Source of the DNA: CAXNKH01 sp049296795
GTDB taxonomy: Bacteria > Pseudomonadota > Gammaproteobacteria > Burkholderiales > Burkholderiaceae_C
Assembly: GCA_049296795.1 (NCBI GenBank)
Contig: JBAQTC010000042.1
Coordinates: 84,415-148,414, forward strand
Length of the DNA stretch: 64,000 nt
Direction of reading: 5' to 3'
How positions within the stretch are numbered: position 1 is the first letter of the stretch; each line of letters starts with the position of its first letter. Below are positions 57,459-64,000 of this stretch, piece by piece. The position numbers were made by a program, and so were the translations under genes. Below the pieces are notes generated by a model. That model ran no database searches. It was not told the origin of the DNA and saw nothing but the letters and a program-made list of their open reading frames with translations.

Positions 57459-58970
57459 ATGGATCTGATTAGTAATCTCTCCTTGGGTTTCAGCGTGGCT
57501 TTCACGCCGATCAACCTGATGTATGCCTTCATTGGTTGCGTGTTGGGGACTTTGATCGGCGTTTTACCCGGTATTGGCCCAGTGGCAACTATCGCCATGC
57601 TGTTGCCCGCCACCTACGCGCTGCCTCCGGTGTCGGCCCTGATCATGCTGGCCGGTATTTATTACGGCGCCCAGTACGGCGGTTCAACCACGGCGATTTT
57701 GGTTAATTTGCCGGGCGAATCGTCTTCGGTGGTGACCTGTATTGACGGTTACCAAATGGCGCGTCAAGGGCGAGCCGGTCCGGCATTGGCCGCCGCTGGT
57801 GTCGGCTCTTTCTTCGCGGGCTCGGTCGGCACGTTGATTCTGGCGGCTTTCGCTGCGCCACTGACCGAACTGGCTTTCAAGTTTGGACCGGCCGAATATT
57901 TCTCGCTGATGATTTTGGGGCTGATCGGTGCCGTGGTGCTGGCTTCGGGTTCCTTGATCAAGGCCGTCGCCATGATCGTTCTCGGTCTATTGATGGGTTT
58001 GATCGGCACCGACGTGAACTCGGGTGTTGCGCGTTACAGCTTTGATATTCCCGAGTTGACCGACGGCATCGGCTTCGTGGTGATTGCCATGGGCGTGTTC
58101 GGTTACGGCGAGATCATCAGCAATCTGTCGCGGGCAGAGCATGAGCGTGAAGTGTTCACAGCCAAGGTCAGCGGTTTGTTCCCGACCAAGGCCGACTTCA
58201 AGCACATGTTGCCCGCTGTACTGCGCGGCACCACCCTGGGTTCGATGCTGGGCATCTTGCCCGGAGGCGGCGCTTTGCTGGCGGCTTTTGCGGCTTACAC
58301 GATTGAGAAAAAGGTTCCCCTCAAGCCCGGCGAAATCGCTTTCGGCAAAGGCAATATCCGCGGTGTGGCAGGCCCCGAATCGGCCAATAACGCAGGTGCT
58401 CAGACCTCGTTCATTCCATTGTTAACGCTGGGGATTCCGCCCAACGCGGTGATGGCCTTGATGGTCGGTGCCATGACGATTCACAACATCCAGCCCGGGC
58501 CGCAGGTGATGACCAGCAACCCCGAGTTGTTCTGGGGTCTGATTGCCTCGATGTGGATTGGCAATGCGATGCTGATCATCTTGAACCTGCCTTTGATTGG
58601 CATGTGGATCAAGCTCCTGACCGTTCCCTACCGCTACCTGTTCCCGGCCATCGTGTTGTTCTGCGCGATCGGGGTTTACTCGACCAACAACAACACGTTC
58701 GACATCTGGCTGGTGGCCCTGTTTGGCTTCATTGGTTATCTCTTCATCAAGCTCGGTTGTGAACCCGCGCCTTTGCTGTTGGGCTTTATTCTGGGCCCGA
58801 TGATGGAGGAAAACCTGCGCCGCGCCATGCTGTTGTCGCGCGGCGACTGGAGCGTGTTTGTGACGCGTCCGCTGTCGGCTGGTCTGCTGGCGGCTGCCGC
58901 CCTCTTGGTGGTGATCGTGATGCTGCCATCGGTCAAGAGCAAGCGCGAAGAAGCTTTCGTCGAAGATTAA
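57459..58970 (+). CDS. tctA: Tripartite tricarboxylate transporter large membrane subunit (TctA type)
   Basis: 503 residues, about twelve membrane segments. GTLIGVLPGIGPVATIAMLL, YYGAQYGGSTTAILVNLPGE, SSVVTCIDGYQMARQGRAGP and LGILPGGGALLAAFAAYTIE are TctA hallmarks. No receptor gene is in the operon, so it is the likely shared membrane channel for the scattered Bug receptors. A strong terminator follows. Confidence 0.95.
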   Translation: MDLISNLSLGFSVAFTPINLMYAFIGCVLGTLIGVLPGIGPVATIAMLLPATYALPPVSALIMLAGIYYGAQYGGSTTAILVNLPGESSSVVTCIDGYQMARQGRAGPALAAAGVGSFFAGSVGTLILAAFAAPLTELAFKFGPAEYFSLMILGLIGAVVLASGSLIKAVAMIVLGLLMGLIGTDVNSGVARYSFDIPELTDGIGFVVIAMGVFGYGEIISNLSRAEHEREVFTAKVSGLFPTKADFKHMLPAVLRGTTLGSMLGILPGGGALLAAFAAYTIEKKVPLKPGEIAFGKGNIRGVAGPESANNAGAQTSFIPLLTLGIPPNAVMALMVGAMTIHNIQPGPQVMTSNPELFWGLIASMWIGNAMLIILNLPLIGMWIKLLTVPYRYLFPAIVLFCAIGVYSTNNNTFDIWLVALFGFIGYLFIKLGCEPAPLLLGFILGPMMEENLRRAMLLSRGDWSVFVTRPLSAGLLAAAALLVVIVMLPSVKSKREEAFVED

Positions 58971-59008
58971 TTTCTGAAGGATCCCGCTGATGGCGGGAAG
59001 ACAAAAAA

Positions 59009-59031
59009 GGCAGCTCAGGCTGCCTTTTTTT
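59009..59031 (+). terminator. Intrinsic terminator of tctBA
   Basis: GGCAGC-TCAG-GCTGCC followed by seven T and preceded by six A, so it works on either strand. A smaller hairpin (CCCGC-TGATG-GCGGG, 58983-58997) lies just before it, right after the stop codon. Confidence 0.92.
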
Positions 59032-59100
59032 ATGCGCGATCGGCGCCCCCGCTGGCGGCGGCTGAGCAAAGTCACAGCACCGTCACACCAGGGTGTCACA

Positions 59101-60405
59101 ATGACTCTCATGGTCAACCCTAGCACGCAACGACAAAATCATCCGCAGCGGATCGCACTGCACAACGAAATTCACGCCCGCCCTCCTGAAGCGATGAATG
59201 TGCCGTTGGCGATCTCGCACGTGGTGATGGTGTGCGACGCGACGCAACGCGAAGCCAGTCGGGCCCATTTGGCGACACTGCTGCGCGACCACCACTTGCC
59301 GCAACCCGACGCCCGATCGACCCACATTCGAACGGATGTGGGCCCGTTTCGAATTCGCTGGGAGCTGCATACCGAGTTTGTCTGCTGGACTTTCTTTCAC
59401 CCGGTGGCTAGGGCCGAGCAGCCGGAGCCCGCGACCTCGGGCGTGCCGCAGGACTGGCTGGCGCAGTTGCCCGGGCAGTGCTTGACGGCCCTGCATTTGT
59501 GGGCCTTGCCACAAGCCAGTGCGGCTTGGCCGACCTTGATCAAGCAGATGCTGCAAGAAGATACTTTGATTGGTTCGTTGGTGGCGCAGGGTCAGGCCGA
59601 GGTTTATACCGACCTGAGCATTCATGCCGATGGCTATTCGCGTTTTTTGGTGCGGGTCGCTGAGCTGCCGCCGCGTCGGCTGGGGCGATTGATGCAACGG
59701 TTAATCGAAATTGAAACTTACCGCATGGCCGCTTTGCTGGGATTGCCCGCGGCCCACGAGGCTGGTGCGGAATTGGCTTTTGCTGAACGCGAATTGGCCG
59801 AATTGGCCGAATCGATACGCAGCGCCAGCGTCAATGACGAGTCAGCGTTGCTCGATCGCTTGACCAAGCTGGCGGGCCAAGTCGAGAGCCATCATGCGGC
59901 AACCCATTCGCGGTTTTCGGCCAGCGCGGCGTACTTTGAGCTGGTCGACAAGCGTATCGATGAAATCGCCGAGCAGCGGCTGGCTGCTTTGCAAACTATC
60001 AGTGAATTCATGGACCGGCGCCTGAGCCCAGCCCGCAGCACGTGTCAATGGGCGGTTCGCCGACAAGACGCGCTGTCACAACGGGTTTCGCGCATCAGCA
60101 GTTTGTTGCGGACCCGGGTTGAGATCGACCAACAAAAAAATAGTCAAGCCTTGCTGGCCAGCATGAACCAGCGGCAAAGCCTGCAACTCAAATTACAAAG
60201 CGCAGTTGAGGGTTTGTCGGTTGCGGCCATCACTTATTACACCCTGGGTTTGCTGGCCTATTTGGCCAAAGGCGCGCAGCTGTTGGGCTGGCCCTGGAGT
60301 GTGGAGAGCACGACCGCGTTGGCGCTGCCGCTGGTACTGCTGGCCGTCTGGTGGTCGGTGCGCAAGTTACACCGCAAAATTGTGGGTCAGCAGTCGGCTG
60401 GGTGA
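59101..60405 (+). CDS. DUF3422-family membrane protein
   Basis: 434 residues. RIALHNEIHARPPEAMNVPL is the family opening, followed by LLRDHHLPQPD, GPFRIRWELHTEFVCWTFFH, and a long helical region rich in Glu/Arg (residues 230-350). Two C-terminal membrane helices (residues about 372-420) anchor it. Function unknown. The ATG just after the terminator fits the family N-terminus; an upstream frame of 37 residues crosses the terminator. Confidence 0.88.
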   Translation: MTLMVNPSTQRQNHPQRIALHNEIHARPPEAMNVPLAISHVVMVCDATQREASRAHLATLLRDHHLPQPDARSTHIRTDVGPFRIRWELHTEFVCWTFFHPVARAEQPEPATSGVPQDWLAQLPGQCLTALHLWALPQASAAWPTLIKQMLQEDTLIGSLVAQGQAEVYTDLSIHADGYSRFLVRVAELPPRRLGRLMQRLIEIETYRMAALLGLPAAHEAGAELAFAERELAELAESIRSASVNDESALLDRLTKLAGQVESHHAATHSRFSASAAYFELVDKRIDEIAEQRLAALQTISEFMDRRLSPARSTCQWAVRRQDALSQRVSRISSLLRTRVEIDQQKNSQALLASMNQRQSLQLKLQSAVEGLSVAAITYYTLGLLAYLAKGAQLLGWPWSVESTTALALPLVLLAVWWSVRKLHRKIVGQQSAG

Positions 60406-60450
60406 CAGCACGGGCCGCCGCGTGGCTGGAGACAAACGATAATCCCAGCC

Positions 60451-62058
60451 ATGAATTTCAACTTCAACAATCCCTACAGCAGCACCCGGTTGCCGGTTTT
60501 TGCCCGCAACGTTGTTTCCACTTCCCACCCGCTGGCTTCGCAAGCGGGTTTGCGCATGATGCTCAAAGGGGGCAATGCGGTCGATGCTGCCATCGCCGCT
60601 GCCGCCGCCCTCACCATCACCGAGCCGGTGAGCAACGGGCTGGGCAGCGATGCTTTCAGCTTGATTTGGGATGGCAAGGCTTTGCACGGACTGAACGGCT
60701 CGGGCCGTGCGCCGCAAAGCTGGACGGCAGATTACTTCAGTGCTAAATATGGCGCTGCCAAAGCCCCACCCAAACGCGGTTTCGATTCTGTCTCGGTGCC
60801 CGGCGCCGTGGCCAGTTGGGTCGCTATGAGTGAGCGTTTTGGCAAGTTGCCATTTGCTGACCTGATGGAGCCAGCGATCGAGATTGCCGAGCGCGGTTAT
60901 CTGATTCCAACGGTGGTGCAGGAAAAATGGGCCAATGCCACGCCCGAATTGCAGGCTATGCCGGGTTTTTCCCAGTCTTTTCTGCCCTGGGGCCGCGCGC
61001 CGAATGTGGGGGAACTGTTCCAGTTCAAGGCCGCTGCGCGTGGTCTGCGGGCCATTGCGCTAACCAAGGGTCAGGCTTTCTATGGTGGCGAAATCGCGCA
61101 GGCCATTGAGAAGTTCTCCAGCGCCAACAACGGCAGTCTGAAGGCCAGTGATTTTGCAGCTTACCAGCCCGAGTGGGTCAAGCCGATTGGGAAAAATTAC
61201 CGCGGCTATACCTTGCACGAGATTCCACCCAATGGTCAAGGCATTGCCGCCCTGATTGCTTTGGGAATACTGGATAAGTTTGACGTGGCGAGTTTGCCAG
61301 TCGATGGTGTGGCTTCCCAGCATTTGCAAATTGAAGCCATGAAACTGGCGTTTGCTGATGTCTACCGTTATGTGGCCGAGCCTTCGAGCATGGAAGTCAG
61401 CGTTGAGCAAATGCTCGACGATAGCTATTTGGCGGCGCGCGCCAAGTTGATCGACATGAATAAAGCCCAGGACTTTGGTGCCGGTAATCCGGTCAAAGGT
61501 GGCACGATTTACCTCAGTACCGCTGATGAGAGCGGCATGATGGTCAGCTTCATCCAGAGCAATTACATGGGTTTTGGTTCGGGTTGTGTTGAGCCCACGT
61601 TTGGCGTCAGCCTGCAAAATCGAGGCCACGCTTTCAGTCTGGAGCCTGGCGTCAACCAAGTCGCACCGGGCAAGCGTCCGTTCCACACCATCATTCCGGC
61701 TTTCCTGACGCAAAACGGCTTACCGGTGATGAGTTATGGCGTGATGGGTGCCAATATGCAGCCGCAAGGCCATATGCAAACCCTGGTCCGCATGCTTGAC
61801 TATGGCCAGAACCCGCAAGCCGCGTGTGACGCGCCGCGCTGGCGCTACAACGCCGGTTACGAGATCAATGTGGAGGCCGGGATGAACAAGGCCACGGTTC
61901 AAGGCCTGTCGGACTTGGGCCACCGGATGGAAGTGATTCAGGATTCCTACCAGGACTTCGGTGCCGGCCAGTTCATTTGGCGCGCCGGTGACCCCGCGGT
62001 TCAGGGCTATGTGGCTGCCAGCGACGCTCGGCGCGACGGCCAGGCTGTCGGTTTTTAA
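60451..62058 (+). CDS. ggt: Gamma-glutamyltransferase-like Ntn hydrolase
   Basis: 535 residues. KGGNAVDAAIAAAAALTITE, PVSNGLGSDAFSLIWDG are the GGT opening; VKGGTIYLSTADESGMMVSF has the autocatalytic Thr in a GGT-IYLS setting, followed by IQSNYMGFGSG. HAFSLEPGVNQVAPGKRPFH gives the rest. No signal peptide, so a cytoplasmic member of the family, acting perhaps on gamma-glutamyl amides or cephalosporin-like side chains. Upstream is 45 bp of clear sequence. Confidence 0.9.
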   Translation: MNFNFNNPYSSTRLPVFARNVVSTSHPLASQAGLRMMLKGGNAVDAAIAAAAALTITEPVSNGLGSDAFSLIWDGKALHGLNGSGRAPQSWTADYFSAKYGAAKAPPKRGFDSVSVPGAVASWVAMSERFGKLPFADLMEPAIEIAERGYLIPTVVQEKWANATPELQAMPGFSQSFLPWGRAPNVGELFQFKAAARGLRAIALTKGQAFYGGEIAQAIEKFSSANNGSLKASDFAAYQPEWVKPIGKNYRGYTLHEIPPNGQGIAALIALGILDKFDVASLPVDGVASQHLQIEAMKLAFADVYRYVAEPSSMEVSVEQMLDDSYLAARAKLIDMNKAQDFGAGNPVKGGTIYLSTADESGMMVSFIQSNYMGFGSGCVEPTFGVSLQNRGHAFSLEPGVNQVAPGKRPFHTIIPAFLTQNGLPVMSYGVMGANMQPQGHMQTLVRMLDYGQNPQAACDAPRWRYNAGYEINVEAGMNKATVQGLSDLGHRMEVIQDSYQDFGAGQFIWRAGDPAVQGYVAASDARRDGQAVGF

Positions 62059-62069
62059 GTCGCTGGGCC

Positions 62070-63014
62070 ATGGGCCGGGGCGAGGATAAATTGTTGACGG
62101 GCTACCTGTTGGCCGCGGTCGGCTCGATTGCGTTCAGCGGCAAGGCCATCATCGTCAAGCTGGCTTACCGTTATGGGGTCGATCCGGTCACCTTGATCAT
62201 GTACCGCATGCTGTTTGCCCTGCCTTTTTTTGCTGCAATGGCTTGGTGGGCGACCTATGGCCAGGGCGGCGAAAACAGGAAGGCGCTGACCGGCCAAGAT
62301 TGGAGGGGCGTTCTCGGTCTGGGTTTTAGTGGCTATTACCTGGCCAGCATGCTCGATTTCGCTGGTTTGCAGTTCATCAGTGCTTCACTGGAGCGTTTGA
62401 TCTTGTACCTGAACCCGACCTTGGTGTTGGTCTTGAGCTTTCTTCTGTTTCGACGCCCGGTTCAGACCCGACATGTGCTGGGCATGGCGCTGGGTTATTG
62501 CGGTGTTTTATTGGTGTTCGGCCACGAAGTGCAACTCCAGGGCGGCCAAGTGGCGCTCGGTGCGCTGTTGGTGTTTCTCAGTGCGCTGAGTTACGCGCTA
62601 TACCTGATTTACAGCGGCGAGCTGGTGCAGCGGCTCGGCTCCCTGCGCCTGGTGGGTTTGGCCACGACGGTGGCCTGTCTGCTGTGCCTGTTGCAATTCG
62701 TGCTGTTGCGACCCTGGAGTGCGGCCAACGTCGCGCCCGAAGTAATTTGGCTCTCCGTGCTCAATGCCACCGTCTGCACCGCGCTGCCGGTACTGGTGGT
62801 GATGATGGCGCTCGAACGCATCGGCGCCAGCGCCACGGCCTTGACCGGAATGATTGGCCCGTTGGCGACCATTTTGATGGGCGTATTGATTCTGGATGAG
62901 CCTTTTACCCCCTGGGTCGCGTTCGGCACCGCCTTGGTGCTGGCCGGGATTTATGTTTTCTCACGGGTGAAGAGGCAACCGGTTCCGCAGCCCGGGGCTG
63001 CTGGCGGGAATTAA
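62070..63014 (+). CDS. EamA/DMT-superfamily transporter
   Basis: 314 residues, ten membrane segments in two repeats: AFSGKAIIVKLAYRYGVDPV near the start, FISASLERLILYLNPTLVLV in the first, LALYLIYSGELVQRL-type and TVCTALPVLVVMMALERIGA in the second. Twelve bp after the GGT-like gene, so perhaps moves its product. Substrate unknown. Confidence 0.9.
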   Translation: MGRGEDKLLTGYLLAAVGSIAFSGKAIIVKLAYRYGVDPVTLIMYRMLFALPFFAAMAWWATYGQGGENRKALTGQDWRGVLGLGFSGYYLASMLDFAGLQFISASLERLILYLNPTLVLVLSFLLFRRPVQTRHVLGMALGYCGVLLVFGHEVQLQGGQVALGALLVFLSALSYALYLIYSGELVQRLGSLRLVGLATTVACLLCLLQFVLLRPWSAANVAPEVIWLSVLNATVCTALPVLVVMMALERIGASATALTGMIGPLATILMGVLILDEPFTPWVAFGTALVLAGIYVFSRVKRQPVPQPGAAGGN

Positions 63015-63015
63015 A

Positions 63016-63870
63016 TTACTTGAAGCGATAGGTCAGGCCTGCGCTCCACTGCAGCGTCTTTGCTGATGAGTCGTGGCCGTTATAGCGAAAAACCCCGAGC
63101 GCGACGTCAAGGTCTTGCGAGGGGGAATGAATGGCACCCAGACCGACATAGGTCATTTGTGTTTTTTGCGCCAAATCGGGGTTGGTCATGACACCGGTGT
63201 CTAGCGCCAGCTTGAATTGTTCGCTGATGTCCCACACCGGCGCTACGGACAATCGGTACTGCAAGCGCCGCGTAGCCAGATTCAGCGCCTGGCTGTCAAA
63301 ATTGACCCCGCTGGAAGCCAGGTTCACATGCACAGCGCCGAAACCGGTCCCCTGCGTCATCAGCACATCGAGCCGCCAGGACGTGCGGGCCGTACCCAGC
63401 CCGCGCAGTTCTTGCTCAGTTGAGACTGGCAACTGTAATTCGGGCCGAAGAGCAAAACTCAATTTGTTGGACTCATCTTCATGAAAGCGCCATTTGGCGC
63501 CCACCAGCGTATTGCCCCTGCCGCTTTGCGCATTGGCGAGCGCAGGCTCGAGCACTTGATGCGAGGCACTGATGAACAGGTCGAGCGCATCGCTCACACC
63601 GTAGGTATAGACCGCTGCCAGTGCACGCGACAAGTCGGCGTCTCCCGCTGAGGACTGTCGGGTTCGGGTGTAACTGGCTTCGATTTGATGGCCGCCAGTG
63701 CCCTGGGTGCCGGTGTCATCGGTGATCAAGGGCTGAAACGCCAAGGACAGGCCCGGGCTCAGTAAAGCGAGCAGGGTCGATGCGGCGATAGCGGTTTTGC
63801 GATCCCGAAGACGGGCACTTAGGAAGCCTCGTACCAAGGGAGTTACGAAAGGGGTGCAGATCGTAAACAT
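63016..63870 (-). CDS. Outer-membrane beta-barrel protein, phenol MetA-pathway/porin-like
   Basis: 284 residues from this ATG. A leader (RKTAIAASTLLALLSPGLSL, AFQ) is followed by PLITDDTGTQGTGGHQIEAS and alternating-hydrophobic strands (ALAAVYTYGVSDALDLFISA; NTLVGAKWRFHEDESNKLSF) ending in aromatic-basic YRFK, typical of barrel ends. PLITDDTGTQG resembles phenol-degradation MetA-like putative transporters. An alternative start 45 bp upstream has GGGAA before it. Convergent with the DMT gene. Confidence 0.75.
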   Translation of the reverse strand: MFTICTPFVTPLVRGFLSARLRDRKTAIAASTLLALLSPGLSLAFQPLITDDTGTQGTGGHQIEASYTRTRQSSAGDADLSRALAAVYTYGVSDALDLFISASHQVLEPALANAQSGRGNTLVGAKWRFHEDESNKLSFALRPELQLPVSTEQELRGLGTARTSWRLDVLMTQGTGFGAVHVNLASSGVNFDSQALNLATRRLQYRLSVAPVWDISEQFKLALDTGVMTNPDLAQKTQMTYVGLGAIHSPSQDLDVALGVFRYNGHDSSAKTLQWSAGLTYRFK

Positions 63871-63944
63871 AGACCTGAATCCGTGACCCCGCCCACTGTA
63901 TGAGCTATTCGCCATCAATTCCCGAGATATTCAAGGACGATGGA

Positions 63945-64000
63945 ATGATTTTGCCGGCCCAGGTGACTTTTGAACTCAGTCGCTTTTGTCCGGCGCTCAA
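63945..64000 (+). CDS. Possible 5' end of a gene running off the right edge
   Basis: An open frame of 18 codons (ILPAQVTFELSRFCPAL) begins at an ATG preceded by AAGGACGATGGA and is uninterrupted to the window end. Too short to identify; divergent from the outer-membrane protein gene. Confidence 0.35.
   Translation, partial: MILPAQVTFELSRFCPAL

Overview
The window reads as chromosomal DNA of a betaproteobacterium, most likely a Comamonadaceae member (Polaromonas/Rhodoferax/Acidovorax-like). The case rests on G+C-rich codon use, five Bug/TctC-type periplasmic receptors, burkholderial neighbourhoods (RpfE-like protein-recJ; lolC-lolD-slyX; DUF3422 protein), and short palindromic repeats typical of that family. 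The genus is inference, not proven here.

Region 1 (1-17.1 kb) is accessory catabolism: a ThDP enzyme (partial), an unusual type II dehydroquinase homologue, three Bug receptors and a fourth as a remnant, a feruloyl-CoA-synthetase-like ligase with a crotonase, an amidohydrolase, a D-tartrate-dehydratase-like enolase-superfamily enzyme, a ligase/CitE-like lyase/crotonase operon divergent from an acyl-CoA dehydrogenase, two aberrant crotonases, and cobalt-type nitrile hydratase alpha and beta subunits.

Region 2 (17.3-35.0 kb) is the most unusual part. It looks like a tandem array of small integrative modules stacked at the 3' end of a tRNA-Ser(CGA) gene. Three modules (about 2.7, 6.0 and 7.9 kb) share one layout: a conserved left module of at least 100 bp, a cargo operon with its own regulator, a conserved leader, a 110-residue excisionase-like HTH gene, two TTCGAA sites 20 bp apart, and a copy of the tRNA 3' end (TGGCGGAG or TGGCGGGG). 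The cargoes are (i) MerR/SDR/membrane protein; (ii) IclR/HMG-CoA-lyase-like/CaiB CoA-transferase/Bug/SMP-30 lactonase; (iii) LysR/SDR/TRAP transporter/split transketolase. A fourth, smaller cassette at the left holds a Phd-VapC-type toxin-antitoxin pair between identical 22-bp repeats, next to an 18-bp near copy of the tRNA end. No integrase lies in the window.

Region 3 (35-64 kb) is mostly conserved core: trpS, a site-2 protease, a YrdC/Sua5-family protein, DMT exporters, a PHP nuclease, recJ with a repeat-derived in-frame insertion, lolC/lolD/slyX, proQ, a MoxR-DUF58-VWA operon with an HtrA-like protease, tatD, tctB-tctA (the only TTT membrane pair here), a gamma-glutamyltransferase-like enzyme and an outer-membrane protein. 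Accessory insertions are a Bug/MmgE-PrpD/acyl-CoA-dehydrogenase group and a diguanylate cyclase.

All calls come from reading translated sequence and motifs; no database search was run. Substrates of the catabolic operons are not determinable from sequence alone.
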